DNA of 64,000 nt from NCBI GenBank assembly GCA_016705575.1, contig JADIXX010000001.1, positions 1 to 64,000 of the forward strand, given 5' to 3'. The notes beneath the pieces were generated by a model. That model made no database searches and was not told where the DNA came from. It was given only the letters and a program-made list of their open reading frames with translations. The stretch is from Candidatus Aalborgicola defluviihabitans. Its GTDB lineage: Bacteria; Pseudomonadota; Gammaproteobacteria; Burkholderiales; Burkholderiaceae_C. Positions 33,971-43,220 of this stretch are shown here, piece by piece (the first letter of the stretch is position 1; each line of letters opens with the position of its first letter). The position numbers and the translations under genes are program-made.

Positions 33971-35437
33971 ATGAAGCAACTCGATGTGGCGATTGTTGGT
34001 GCGGGCTTTGGTGGACTGTGCGCGGCGATCAAACTGCGCAGCAGCGGTGTCGATTCGCTGGTGATCCTGGAGCGCAATGCCGAAGTGGGTGGCACTTGGC
34101 GTGACAATATTTACCCTGGCTGTGCATGCGACGTACCCTCGCACCTGTATTCCCTGTCATTCGCTCCCAACGCCCATTGGACACGGCCTTATCCCCAACA
34201 GCAGGAAATCCAGGACTACATCCTGCGGGTGACCGATGACTACGTCCTGCGCACGCTGATCCGGTTTCAGACTGAGGTTCAGGCGATGCGTTGGCTCGTT
34301 GATCAGCAGTGCTGGCAGATCGAGATCACCGGGCAGGAGCCAATGCTGGCGCGCCATGTGGTGCTTGCAACGGGGCCACTGAACAAGCCCTTGATTCCCG
34401 ATATTCCAGGCGTGGCGAATTTTGGTGGCGTGGCGTTTCACTCCAGCCAGTGGCGATATGACGTGGATCTCAAGGGAAAACGCATTGCCGTTGTCGGCAC
34501 AGGGGCCAGTGCTATCCAGTTTGTGCCAGAAATTGCTCCAGACGCCGCGCATGTGGATGTGTTCCAGCGCACGCCAGCTTGGGTGGTTCCGCGCTGGGAC
34601 CAACCCCACGGTCTCCTGCGCCGTTGGGCCTACCGCTACATTCCCGGCCTGCAACGGCTGAGTCGCTGGCGGGTGTACTGGTTCAATGAAATGGTTGGCC
34701 GTGGCTTCATGGGCTCAAAGCGCATCCAGGACCTGTTGCGGGCGCTGGCCATGCACCATCTGCGCCGCCAAGTGAACGACCCGGCCTTGCGCCAGGCACT
34801 CACGCCGGACTTTGCACCGGGCTGCAAGCGCCTGCTGATTTCCAATACCTGGTTTCCGACCCTGCAGCGCGCCAATGTCCAACTGCAGACACAAGCCGTA
34901 GCGGGCATTGCGTCCCAAGGCGTGGTGGGAGCCGATGGCGTGTTGTATCCGTGCGATGTGATTGTGTGGGGCACTGGTTTCAAGGCCACCGAGTTTGTGG
35001 CTCCCCTGGAGGTGTATGGCGAGGCCAGTTCCAGCGCCCTCGATCCCCCCGAACTGGGTGCACTTTGGCGTAAGCAGCCTGCGGCTACACGGCTGGGCAT
35101 TACGGTAGCAGGGTTCCCCAATTTATTTCTACTGGTCGGCCCCAACACCGGGCTGGGGCATAACTCCATCATCTTCATGATCGAGTGCCAGGTACGCTAC
35201 ATCGTTGCCGCCGTCCAGGGCCTGCGTGAAAGTGGGAAAACTGCATTGCGGTTGCGTCCCGACGTGCAACAAGACGAGTACGCGCAGATGCAGCACAAAA
35301 TGCAGGGCACCGTCTGGGCTTCCGGCTGCAAGAGCTGGTACCAGAACGCCGATGGCCATATCGACACCCTGTGGCCGGGCTACACCTGGGAATACTGGAT
35401 CAAGACCCGGCGCTTTCTGATCACTGACTACGTTTGA
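33971..35437 (+). CDS. Baeyer-Villiger-type flavin monooxygenase
   Basis: FAD- and NADPH-dependent monooxygenase of 488 residues. The FAD motif is GAGFGG (10-15), the second Rossmann motif GTGASAIQFVPEIAPDAAHV. Near residue 150, FGGVAFHSSQW fits the Baeyer-Villiger fingerprint F-x-G-x3-H-x3-W. The catalytic-site approach GGTWRDNIYPGCACDVPSHL is also typical. Such enzymes insert oxygen into ketones to give esters or lactones; the substrate here is unknown. Start ATG 33971. It converges on aapP, with one base between the stops. Confidence 0.9.
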   Translation: MKQLDVAIVGAGFGGLCAAIKLRSSGVDSLVILERNAEVGGTWRDNIYPGCACDVPSHLYSLSFAPNAHWTRPYPQQQEIQDYILRVTDDYVLRTLIRFQTEVQAMRWLVDQQCWQIEITGQEPMLARHVVLATGPLNKPLIPDIPGVANFGGVAFHSSQWRYDVDLKGKRIAVVGTGASAIQFVPEIAPDAAHVDVFQRTPAWVVPRWDQPHGLLRRWAYRYIPGLQRLSRWRVYWFNEMVGRGFMGSKRIQDLLRALAMHHLRRQVNDPALRQALTPDFAPGCKRLLISNTWFPTLQRANVQLQTQAVAGIASQGVVGADGVLYPCDVIVWGTGFKATEFVAPLEVYGEASSSALDPPELGALWRKQPAATRLGITVAGFPNLFLLVGPNTGLGHNSIIFMIECQVRYIVAAVQGLRESGKTALRLRPDVQQDEYAQMQHKMQGTVWASGCKSWYQNADGHIDTLWPGYTWEYWIKTRRFLITDYV

Positions 35438-35438
35438 A

Positions 35439-36182
35439 TCAGTGTCCCAGGATCTTTGACAGAAAATCCCGGCTGCGTTCGTTCTGGGGATTATTGAAGA
35501 ACTCGTGGGGCGTGTTTTGCTCCACGATCTGGCCCTGGTCCATGAAAATCACGCGGTCGGCAACGGCCTTGGCAAAGCCCATTTCGTGGGTCACGCAAAT
35601 CATGGTGATACCCTGGTTGGCCAGTTCGATCATCACGTCCAGCACTTCCTTGATCATCTCCGGATCCAACGCGCTGGTGGGCTCGTCAAACAGCATGATC
35701 TTCGGTGTAAGACACAGGGCACGCGCAATGGCCACGCGCTGCTGTTGACCGCCTGACAATTGCAGCGGATACTTTCCGGCTTGCTCGGCAATGCGTACGC
35801 GTTCCAACTGCTCCATTGCCTTGGCTTCGGCTTCTTTTTTGGGCAGCTTGCCCACCCACATCGGTGACAGCGTCAGGTTTTCCAAAACGGTCAGGTGCGG
35901 AAACAGGTTGAACTGCTGGAACACCATGCCCACTTCTTTGCGGACCTGGTCGATGGCCTTCACGTCATCGCTTAGCTCAACGCCGTCCACCACCAAGCGG
36001 CCTTGCTGGTGCTCTTCCAGGCGGTTAATGCAGCGAATCAGTGTGGACTTGCCCGAGCCGGATGGTCCGCAGATGACAATCCGTTCTCCTTTGGCGACGG
36101 ACAGGTCAATGTCGCGCAGCACATGGAAGTTATTGCCATACCATTTGTTGACTTTATCGAAGGTGATGATGGGTTCTGACAT
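35439..36182 (-). CDS. aapP: general L-amino-acid ABC transporter, ATPase AapP
   Basis: Cytoplasmic ATPase that powers the AapJQMP importer. Walker A is GPSGSGKST near residue 35, signature LSGGQQQRVAIARAL, Walker B IMLFDEPTSALDPEMI, and the switch His in CVTHEMGFAKAVAD. ATG 36182 (MSEPIITFDKVNKWYGNNFH) gives the normal 247 residues; an upstream in-frame start would overlap aapM. It follows aapM by 8 bases and ends the operon. Confidence 0.93.
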   Translation of the reverse strand: MSEPIITFDKVNKWYGNNFHVLRDIDLSVAKGERIVICGPSGSGKSTLIRCINRLEEHQQGRLVVDGVELSDDVKAIDQVRKEVGMVFQQFNLFPHLTVLENLTLSPMWVGKLPKKEAEAKAMEQLERVRIAEQAGKYPLQLSGGQQQRVAIARALCLTPKIMLFDEPTSALDPEMIKEVLDVMIELANQGITMICVTHEMGFAKAVADRVIFMDQGQIVEQNTPHEFFNNPQNERSRDFLSKILGH

Positions 36183-36190
36183 GGGGTTTC

Positions 36191-37294
36191 TCAGCGCAAC
36201 TTGGACTTGTTGACCTGCTTTTCGATCCACATGCTGTAGCGCGACATGGAGAAGCAGAAGATGAAATAGATGGACGCGATGAAGAGGTAGCCCTCAATCT
36301 TGAAGGGGCGCCAGTCCCCATCGGAGTTCAAGGCCAGGCCCATGGCTCCCGTGAGTTCGTACAGACTCACGATGGTGACCAGGGACGTGTCTTTGAAGGT
36401 CGAGATAAATCCATTCATGATGCCTGGCACCACCATGGCCAGTGCCTGCGGCAGCACAATCTTGCCCTGTGTTTGCCAGTACGACAGTCCCAGCGTGGCT
36501 GCAGCTTCCACTTGGCCCTTCGGGATCGCCTGCAGGCCGCCACGAATCACCTCGGCCATGTAGGCTGCTGCAAACAGTGTGATGCCCACCAGCACCCGAA
36601 TCAGCACATCAATTGTGAAACCCTGTGGCATGAACAGAGGGAACATGAATGAAGCCATGAACAGGACAGAGATTAGTGGTACCCCTCGGATCAGCTCTAC
36701 ATACACCGTGCAGGCACTGCGGATGGCTGGCATGTTGGAGCGTTTGCCCAAGGCCACGACAAGTGCAATCGGAAAGGCCATGGCCATGGACAACGACGCC
36801 AGCAGGATGGTCAGGGGCAGGCCACCCCAGCGGTCGGTATCGACCCGGCTCAGGCCCGCTACGCCACCGTACATGATGACAAAGTAGACAGCCAGCACAA
36901 CCGGCCAAAGCAGGACCAGCCAGGGCTTCCAAAAGGCACGTGTACAGCTGCCCAGTATCAGAAAGAGCATTAGCGCCGTAGCCACCAGGGGGCGCCATTG
37001 TTCTTCAAAGGGGTAGCGACCGAAAAGGATCAGGCGGTATTTCTCTGCCACCACACCCCAGCAGGCACCCACGCCATCGAGGCGACAGGCATTGGGATCG
37101 GGGCGCCACTCTGCCCGCAACAGCGCCCAACTGAACAATTGGGGCAATATCCACAGTAAAAAACCACCCAGCACGATGGTACCCACCGAGGTTTGCCAGT
37201 TGCCAAACAGGTTGGCGCGTATCCATGGCACCAGGCCTTCGGTCTTGATGGGTGCCGGGCGGGGAGCGATAGGTTGAAAGGTTTGGGCGGCCAT
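36191..37294 (-). CDS. aapM: general L-amino-acid ABC transporter permease AapM
   Basis: Inner-membrane permease of 367 residues. After a soluble start it has several membrane segments, then the permease signature around YVELIRGVPLISVLFMASFM and EVIRGGLQAIPKGQVEAAAT, the loop that contacts the ATPase. The ending SRYSMWIEKQVNKSKLR is typical. It forms the channel with AapQ. ATG 37294 comes two bases after the aapQ stop, so the two are tightly coupled. Confidence 0.92.
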   Translation of the reverse strand: MAAQTFQPIAPRPAPIKTEGLVPWIRANLFGNWQTSVGTIVLGGFLLWILPQLFSWALLRAEWRPDPNACRLDGVGACWGVVAEKYRLILFGRYPFEEQWRPLVATALMLFLILGSCTRAFWKPWLVLLWPVVLAVYFVIMYGGVAGLSRVDTDRWGGLPLTILLASLSMAMAFPIALVVALGKRSNMPAIRSACTVYVELIRGVPLISVLFMASFMFPLFMPQGFTIDVLIRVLVGITLFAAAYMAEVIRGGLQAIPKGQVEAAATLGLSYWQTQGKIVLPQALAMVVPGIMNGFISTFKDTSLVTIVSLYELTGAMGLALNSDGDWRPFKIEGYLFIASIYFIFCFSMSRYSMWIEKQVNKSKLR

Positions 37295-37296
37295 GG

Positions 37297-38472
37297 TTAG
37301 CGTTCCTGGATCGCCGCGCGGGCGTTGTACCAATTCATGAGCAGCGAAGTTGCCAGCGAGGTACTGAGGTAGACCAGCATGATCACCGAAATGCACTCCA
37401 CCGCCCGCCCGGTTTGGTTGATAGCGGTATTGGCGATGGACACCACATCGGGGTAGCCAATGGCCACTGCCAGTGAGGAGTTCTTGGTGAGGTTGAGGTA
37501 CTGGTTGGTCATGGGTGGAATGATCACGCGCAGCGCCTGCGGCAACATGACCAGGCGCATTTCCTGTGCAGGTGACAGACCCAGCGCGCTGGCGGCCTCG
37601 CCCTGCCCCCTAGGAACCGAATTGACACCGCTGCGCACCACTTCGGCTACAAACGCCGCTGTGTAAATGGTCAAGCCCAGCAATACGGACAGGAACTCAG
37701 GTGTCAGCGCACCCCCATTTTCAATGGCGTACTCGCCCTGCTTGGGGCTATCAAAGGCAGTTGGTGCCCCCCCCAGTAACCAGCCCACCACGCCGCACGC
37801 CAGCACCACGAGCAAAGGTAGCCAGAATTGGCTGCCAGGACGCCCCGTGCGTTCAAACGCTTGGACAGCTCTGCGTCGGACCAGCCAGGCCAGCGGGAGT
37901 CCCGCCAGCAGCCCCAAGGCGGCCCATGCTTGGCCGACACCCCAAATGGGAATGGGAAAATTCAACCCCCCCTTGCTAAGAAAGAGTGGCCCCAACACCA
38001 CCGGCTCGGTGGAAGGTGGCAGCAATTCGGTAAACAGCAGATACCACATTAGCAGCTGAAGCAGCACGGGCACATTGCGGAAAATCTCGACATAGGTGAT
38101 ACACAGGCCGCGTACCAGTACATTGCGTGAAAAACGACCAACCCCAATCAAGGTGCCCAGCAGCGTCGTGAGAATAATGCCCAGCACCGCGACGCGCAGC
38201 GTGTTGGTGACGCCCACCAGGAACGCGCGCCAGTAGGGTTCGCCGGAATCGAAGGGGTACAGACTTTCACCAATATCAAAGCCTGCTGCGCTTGTCAGAA
38301 AGTCGAACCCGCTTTGAATGCCCCGTACGCGCATGTTAGTGGCCGTGTTGTGGGCCAAAAACCAGACGGACAGCGCAATGGCAGTGACCGCCAGGATTTG
38401 GTAAACCAAGCCACGAAATGCCTGGCTTCGCCAGGACATGGGTTTCTTTTTGGGGGGGGTCTGGCCGCTCAT
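37297..38472 (-). CDS. aapQ: general L-amino-acid ABC transporter permease AapQ
   Basis: Second channel subunit, 391 residues. It has the AapQ-specific long start (MSWRSQAFRGLVYQILAVTA) with an early membrane helix, a large loop, and the ATPase-contact region EVVRSGVNSVPRGQGEAASA. The phrase YVEIFRNVPVLLQLLMWYLL is the typical lead-in. The gap upstream to aapJ (122 bases) holds a hairpin that may lower expression relative to the binding protein. Confidence 0.92.
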   Translation of the reverse strand: MSGQTPPKKKPMSWRSQAFRGLVYQILAVTAIALSVWFLAHNTATNMRVRGIQSGFDFLTSAAGFDIGESLYPFDSGEPYWRAFLVGVTNTLRVAVLGIILTTLLGTLIGVGRFSRNVLVRGLCITYVEIFRNVPVLLQLLMWYLLFTELLPPSTEPVVLGPLFLSKGGLNFPIPIWGVGQAWAALGLLAGLPLAWLVRRRAVQAFERTGRPGSQFWLPLLVVLACGVVGWLLGGAPTAFDSPKQGEYAIENGGALTPEFLSVLLGLTIYTAAFVAEVVRSGVNSVPRGQGEAASALGLSPAQEMRLVMLPQALRVIIPPMTNQYLNLTKNSSLAVAIGYPDVVSIANTAINQTGRAVECISVIMLVYLSTSLATSLLMNWYNARAAIQER

Positions 38473-38512
38473 ATCAGCAGGTTTTCATGACTGTTCAAAC
38501 GTGTTTCCAATG

Positions 38513-38549
38513 AAAAAGGGCAGCCCAGGTCTACTCTGCGGCTACCCTT
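38513..38549 (-). terminator. hairpin with U-run after aapJ (attenuator)
   Basis: On the minus strand AAGGGTAGCC pairs with GGGCTGCCCTT (one mismatch) and is followed by a run of T. It lies between aapJ and aapQ, where a partial terminator or stabilising hairpin would raise binding-protein mRNA over permease mRNA. Confidence 0.6.
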
Positions 38550-38594
38550 GCAAAATAGGTCATGCAATGGTATGCACGACCACGGCGGTGGGCT

Positions 38595-39629
38595 TTAGCG
38601 GACTGGGTATGGGTAAACCAGACCACCCTTGTTCCAAAGGTTGTTCAGGCCACGTGGCAGTTGCAGTGGAGATTTGGGGCCAACGTTGCGTTCGAAAATT
38701 TCGCCGTAATTGCCTGTGGTCTTAATCGCGCGAACCAGCCAGTCTTTGTCCAACCCCAGCAACTTGCCAGTGTCTTCGGTAGTGCCCAGCAGGCGACCGA
38801 TCACGGGATCTTTGCTGGTGACCTTCAGATCATCCACATTGGCAGCCGTGACGCCATACTCTTCAGCTTCCTGCAGACCGTAGATCACCCATTTAACGAT
38901 GGCAAACCACTCGTCATCACCCCGCCGAACCATGGGGCCCAGGGGCTCCTTGGATATGATTTCTGGCAGGATGAGGTGGTCAGCCGGATCTTTGGCAGAT
39001 TTGTTGCGCACGGCAGCCAAGCCAGATGCATCTGTCGTGTAGGCGATGCAGCGCCCCGAGAAGTAAGCGCCTTCTACGGCTTCGAGCTTTTCAAACACGA
39101 CAGGTTTGATGTTGAGACCGTTGGTTTTGGAGTAGTCGGTCAGATTTTTTTCAGTGGTGGTGCCGGACTGCACGCACACGGTTTGGTTCTTGAGCTGCTT
39201 GGCGCTCTTGATCTTGCTTTTGACTGGCACCATGAAGCCTTGGCCGTCGTAATAGGTTACGACAGTGTCGTTCAAGCCGAGCGACGCGTCGCGCGTCAGT
39301 GTGAAGGTGGTGTTGCGCGACAGGATATCGATCTCTCCAGACTGCAGGGCGGTGAAGCGTGCCTGGGCGGGCAGGGGGACATATTTCACCTTATCTCCAT
39401 CACCCAGGGTGGAGGCGGCAATGGCGCGGCAGATGTCGGAATCCAGGCCATTCCACTTGCCGTTGGAGTCGGCCGCGGAAAAGCCAGCCAGGCCGGTGTG
39501 CACACCGCAGATGATTTGGCCTCGGGTCTTGATGCCATCGAGTGTCTTGCCTGCGTGTGCAGGGGCTGCCAACAGGGCGCCCAGAGAGGCCACGACGGTG
39601 GCTGCGACTTTTACGGTATTCAATTTCAT
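38595..39629 (-). CDS. aapJ: general L-amino-acid ABC transporter binding protein AapJ
   Basis: Periplasmic solute-binding protein of the polar amino-acid family. The signal peptide runs to about residue 26 (AAPAHA). The mature part starts KTLDGIKTRGQIICGVHTGL and has the family block FTALQSGEIDILSRNTTFTL. ATG 39629 (MKLNTVKVAATVVASLGALL) is preferred over an upstream in-frame start because it gives a clean signal peptide. Aap systems carry a broad set of L-amino acids. It is the first gene of aapJQMP; its promoter should lie in 39630-39779. Confidence 0.93.
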   Translation of the reverse strand: MKLNTVKVAATVVASLGALLAAPAHAGKTLDGIKTRGQIICGVHTGLAGFSAADSNGKWNGLDSDICRAIAASTLGDGDKVKYVPLPAQARFTALQSGEIDILSRNTTFTLTRDASLGLNDTVVTYYDGQGFMVPVKSKIKSAKQLKNQTVCVQSGTTTEKNLTDYSKTNGLNIKPVVFEKLEAVEGAYFSGRCIAYTTDASGLAAVRNKSAKDPADHLILPEIISKEPLGPMVRRGDDEWFAIVKWVIYGLQEAEEYGVTAANVDDLKVTSKDPVIGRLLGTTEDTGKLLGLDKDWLVRAIKTTGNYGEIFERNVGPKSPLQLPRGLNNLWNKGGLVYPYPVR

Positions 39630-39710
39630 CAGTAAGTACTCCAGTAACAAACAGGTTTTACACAACTTAAGCAAGGACACCAGCGAATGACTCGGTTTGT
39701 TGAACTGTAG

Positions 39711-39750
39711 CGCCAGTTCCCTGGCCTTAGCATCAGGGTTTACGCTGGCG
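39711..39750. other. imperfect stem-loop between gltL and aapJ
   Basis: CGCCAG (39711-39716) pairs with CTGGCG (39745-39750), and inside them CCCTG (39719-39723) pairs with CAGGG (39734-39738). It lies just downstream of gltL and upstream of aapJ. There is no T-run, so it may be a weak terminator or an mRNA-end structure. Confidence 0.4.
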
Positions 39751-39779
39751 ACAGTGTGCCGATTTTGACGCTGACTGGC

Positions 39780-40517
39780 TCAGTGCTGGAGGATCTTGCT
39801 GAGGAAATCCTTGGTGCGTGTCTGGCGATTCTCGGGATGGCTGAAGAACTCTTCTTTGGTGCAGTCTTCCAGAATCTTGCCCCCCACGTCAATGAAGATC
39901 ACCCGGTTGGCCACCTTGCGGGCGAAGCCCATTTCATGGGTGACAACCATCATGGTCATGCCCTCCTTGGCAAGAGTCACCATCACATCCAGTACCTCGC
40001 CCACCATTTCGGGGTCCAGAGCGGAAGTGGGTTCGTCAAACAGCATCACGATCGGGTCCATGGACAGGGCCCGTGCAATGGCCACACGCTGCTGCTGACC
40101 GCCAGAGAGTTGTCCGGGGAACTTGTCCTTGTGGGCCATCAGGCCCACCCGGTCGAGCATCTTCAGGCCGCGGACTTTGGCCTCATCGGCAGAGCGACCC
40201 AGCACCCGGATCTGGGCGATGGTCAGGTTTTCGGTCACACTGAGGTGGGGGAATAGTTCGAAGTGCTGGAACACCATACCGACTTTGCTGCGCAACTGCG
40301 GCAGGTTGGTGGTGGATGCTTGCAACTCGGTGCCATCCACAAAAATTTTGCCTTCCTGAACTGGCTCCAGGCCGTTGACGGTCTTGATGAGTGTGGATTT
40401 GCCCGAGCCCGAGGGGCCGCAGACCACCACCACGTCACCTTTGGAAATGGTGACTGAGCAATTGTTCAGCACCTGGACCGGGCCATACCACTTGGAGATG
40501 TTTTCAATTCGGATCAT
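39780..40517 (-). CDS. gltL: glutamate/aspartate ABC transporter ATPase GltL
   Basis: ATP-binding subunit, 245 residues. Walker A GPSGSGKSTLIKTVNGLEPV near residue 36, signature LSGGQQQRVAIARAL, Walker B VMLFDEPTSALDPEMVGEVL, and switch VVTHEMGFARKVAN. It is a close paralogue of AapP but belongs to the separate gltIJKL cluster. It follows gltK by 25 bases and ends the operon. GltIJKL in general imports glutamate and aspartate; the substrate here is by family and gene order. Confidence 0.92.
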   Translation of the reverse strand: MIRIENISKWYGPVQVLNNCSVTISKGDVVVVCGPSGSGKSTLIKTVNGLEPVQEGKIFVDGTELQASTTNLPQLRSKVGMVFQHFELFPHLSVTENLTIAQIRVLGRSADEAKVRGLKMLDRVGLMAHKDKFPGQLSGGQQQRVAIARALSMDPIVMLFDEPTSALDPEMVGEVLDVMVTLAKEGMTMMVVTHEMGFARKVANRVIFIDVGGKILEDCTKEEFFSHPENRQTRTKDFLSKILQH

Positions 40518-40542
40518 TTTGGAGTCTCAATGGGTCAATGGG

Positions 40543-41211
40543 TTAGCGGATGATGGCGATCTTGTTTTGCAGGCGTTTCACCAGCACCGACAGGCTGAAG
40601 CACACGGCAAAGTAAACAATGGCGGCCATCAGGTAAGCCTCTTCAGGGCGGCCATAGATCTTGCCCGCGGTGACAAAGCCTTTGAGCAGGTCGTTGGCGC
40701 CAATGGCGTAAACCAGGGACGTATCCTGGAACAGGATGATGGTCTGTGTCAGCAACACAGGCAGCATGTTGCGAAAAGCCTGGGGCAGGATCACCAGACG
40801 CATGTTTTGCGTGTAGGTCATGCCCAGTGCTTGACCGGCATACACCTGGCCACGTGGAATGGACTGGATGCCGGCACGCATGATCTCGCTGAAGTAAGCA
40901 GCCTCAAAGGCAATGAACGTGATGGTTGCCGACAGCTCTGCACCAACGGCTTTGCCAGTGATGAGCGGTACCAGCAGGAAGAACCACAAGATCACCATCA
41001 CCAAAGGCACGCTGCGCATGGTATTGACGTACAGGGTGGCAAACAGGGTCATGGGCTTGATGCCAGACAGACGCATCAGCGCCAGCATCGTGCCAAACAG
41101 GATGCCGCCCACGGTGGCCACAATCGTCAAATTGACGCTGAACATGAGGCCACCCAGTACGAACTTACTGATGATGTCCCAGTTTACAAAAGTCAGGTCG
41201 AGTCCGCCCAT
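40543..41211 (-). CDS. gltK: glutamate/aspartate ABC transporter permease GltK
   Basis: A 222-residue inner-membrane subunit with about five helices. The start (WDIISKFVLGGLMFSVNLTI) and the ATPase-contact loop (EIMRAGIQSIPRGQVYAGQA) match GltK. YVNTMRSVPLVMVILWFFLL is the permease lead-in. It starts one base after the gltJ stop and should pair with GltJ. Confidence 0.92.
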   Translation of the reverse strand: MGGLDLTFVNWDIISKFVLGGLMFSVNLTIVATVGGILFGTMLALMRLSGIKPMTLFATLYVNTMRSVPLVMVILWFFLLVPLITGKAVGAELSATITFIAFEAAYFSEIMRAGIQSIPRGQVYAGQALGMTYTQNMRLVILPQAFRNMLPVLLTQTIILFQDTSLVYAIGANDLLKGFVTAGKIYGRPEEAYLMAAIVYFAVCFSLSVLVKRLQNKIAIIR

Positions 41212-41212
41212 G

Positions 41213-41932
41213 TCAGTGACCTCCAGCGGCGCCAGCCACTACATAGCCGGGAATTTGCGTCTTTTTCTCGACGAAACTCATGATCCGGTTGATGGCAAAG
41301 GCCGAAATGGCATACAGGAAGGTCACAGCGATGTAGATTTCCACGCCCCGCGAGGTCTCTTCCTGCGCCTGCATGGCAAACATGGTGAGTTCGGCAATCG
41401 ATACGGCAAACGCCACCGAAGAGTTTTTCAGCAGATTCATCGATTCACTGGTCAGTGGCGGCAAGATGATCCGAAACGCCATGGGCAGAAGTACGTAACG
41501 ATAAGTCTGGGCGGTAGTGAATCCCAAGGCCAAGCCTGCATAGCGTTGTCCGCGTGGCAGTGCCTGGATGCCAGCGCGAACCTGTTCGGCAATGCGCGCC
41601 GAGGTAAAAAAGCCCAGGGCGAAAATCACCAGAATACTGCTGGGAATGCGCTGCATGGAGGGGAACATCTTGGGCACCACGAAGTACCACAGAAAGATTT
41701 GCACCAGCACGGGGATGTTGCGAAACAGCTCGACCCAGACATTTGCCAGCCGTACCAGCCAGGGGCTGTTGGGTAACGTGCGCAAGGTGCCAAAAAACAC
41801 GCCCGTGATCATGGCGATAACCCAGGCACCACCGGCCACGGACAAGGTCCAGCCCCATGCCTCCATCATCCACTGAAAGTAGGTTCTCCCACTGCCATCG
41901 TCATTCAGAAATACATGCCAATCCCATGTCAT
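41213..41932 (-). CDS. gltJ: glutamate/aspartate ABC transporter permease GltJ
   Basis: A 239-residue permease. It opens MTWDWHVFLNDDGSGRTYFQ, has WVELFRNIPVLVQIFLWYFV and the coupling loop EQVRAGIQALPRGQRYAGLA. It forms the heterodimeric channel with GltK. It is separated from gltI by 97 bases that contain a stem-loop. Confidence 0.92.
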   Translation of the reverse strand: MTWDWHVFLNDDGSGRTYFQWMMEAWGWTLSVAGGAWVIAMITGVFFGTLRTLPNSPWLVRLANVWVELFRNIPVLVQIFLWYFVVPKMFPSMQRIPSSILVIFALGFFTSARIAEQVRAGIQALPRGQRYAGLALGFTTAQTYRYVLLPMAFRIILPPLTSESMNLLKNSSVAFAVSIAELTMFAMQAQEETSRGVEIYIAVTFLYAISAFAINRIMSFVEKKTQIPGYVVAGAAGGH

Positions 41933-41971
41933 AGAAGCCCCTCACTCATTACTGATCAACCGCAAATGTCC

Positions 41972-42014
41972 AAAAGAAACCCGCCTGGGCCAAAGCGCAA
42001 GCGGGTTCTTTGAT
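41972..42014 (-). terminator. stem-loop with T-run after gltI (attenuator)
   Basis: On the minus strand GAACCCGC pairs with GCGGGTTTC across a 16-base loop and TTTT follows. Like the hairpin after aapJ it separates the binding-protein gene from the permease genes, so partial termination or mRNA protection is likely. Confidence 0.6.
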
Positions 42015-42029
42015 GTTGGAGTTTTCGCC

Positions 42030-42941
42030 TTACTTCTTGGCGTAGTCTTCCATGGGCTTGTCGTTCAAATTAGCCCAAGCGGCCTTGGTCGCGTCGCTGG
42101 CAGGCAGACCAACGCGTGTGTTCTTCGGTGGGATGGGCTGGACAAACCACTTGTCATAAATCTTGGCCAGTTCGCCAGACTTCTGCAGTTCACGAATGGT
42201 GTCGTCAGCTACCTTCTTGAAGGCAGCATCGTCCTTGCTCAACATGATGGCAATGGGTTCCACGCTCAGTACTTCGCCCACGATCTTGAAGTCGGCAGGG
42301 TTCTTGGCGGTGGCAATGTTGCCAGCCAGAATCTGGCCATCCATCACGAACGCGTCAGCGCGGCCAGACTCCAGCAGCAAGAAGCTGTCAGAGTGGTCCT
42401 TGCCAAAAATTTCCTTGAAGTCAACGCCGTTGGCGCGCTCATGCTTGCGCAGAATCTGCACCGAGGTGGTGCCGGTGGTAGTTGCCACAGTCCTGCCCGC
42501 GAGGTTGGTGATGGAGGTAATGCCGGAATTGGCCTTAACCGCAATACGTACTTCTTCCACATACGCGGTCAATGCGAAGGACACGTCCTTCTGACGGGCC
42601 AGGTTGTTGGTGGTGGAGCCGCACTCAATGTCAACGGTACCGTTCTGGACCAGGGGAATGCGGTTCTGGGACGTGACAGGCAGGTATTTGACTTCCAGCT
42701 TCTTGCCAATGGCCTTCTCAACGTTGCCGATGATGCGCTGGCAGATCTCGATGTGGTAGCCCACGTACTTGCCATCGCCCAGCGTGTAAGACAGTGCACC
42801 GGACGAGTCGCGCACGCCCATGGTGATGGTTCCCGAAGCCTTTACCTTGGCCAGCGTGTCGGCGGCCAGGGCAGCTTGCCCAAATGTCAACAAAGATGCG
42901 GCCACTGAGGCCGTCGCGAGGGCAAACAAATGTTTTTTCAT
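42030..42941 (-). CDS. gltI: glutamate/aspartate periplasmic binding protein GltI
   Basis: A 303-residue solute-binding protein with a signal peptide ending near residue 26 (GQAALA). The mature start is DTLAKVKASGTITMGVRDSS, followed by LSYTLGDGKYVGYHIEICQR and GTVDIECGSTTNNLARQKDV, close to E. coli GltI. It is the first gene of gltIJKL, with its promoter in the 279-base gap to the divergent acyl-CoA ligase gene. Confidence 0.93.
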   Translation of the reverse strand: MKKHLFALATASVAASLLTFGQAALAADTLAKVKASGTITMGVRDSSGALSYTLGDGKYVGYHIEICQRIIGNVEKAIGKKLEVKYLPVTSQNRIPLVQNGTVDIECGSTTNNLARQKDVSFALTAYVEEVRIAVKANSGITSITNLAGRTVATTTGTTSVQILRKHERANGVDFKEIFGKDHSDSFLLLESGRADAFVMDGQILAGNIATAKNPADFKIVGEVLSVEPIAIMLSKDDAAFKKVADDTIRELQKSGELAKIYDKWFVQPIPPKNTRVGLPASDATKAAWANLNDKPMEDYAKK

Positions 42942-43220
42942 GTCTAGTCCTAAAAAGGTATTCGGTAAGTGTTGAGTTCAAAGCCAAGCAGCGCATTGCA
43001 CGCAACAGCCCCACAAGCAACCCATGAATGTTAGCCTTTTGCGGGAAAGCGCGCCCATGGGTTTCTACGCAGCAACGATGCAAGATTTGCATGATCCGAT
43101 ACAACGCGAAGCCGTACGTCGCCCACGTGACTCAAAGCCGCCGTTCCGGGGGGCTACCCGGATGCGGGTTGCAAGACTGCACGCTAGGCTTGCTGCATCG
43201 ATTCTTTTCTAGGAGTTCCG

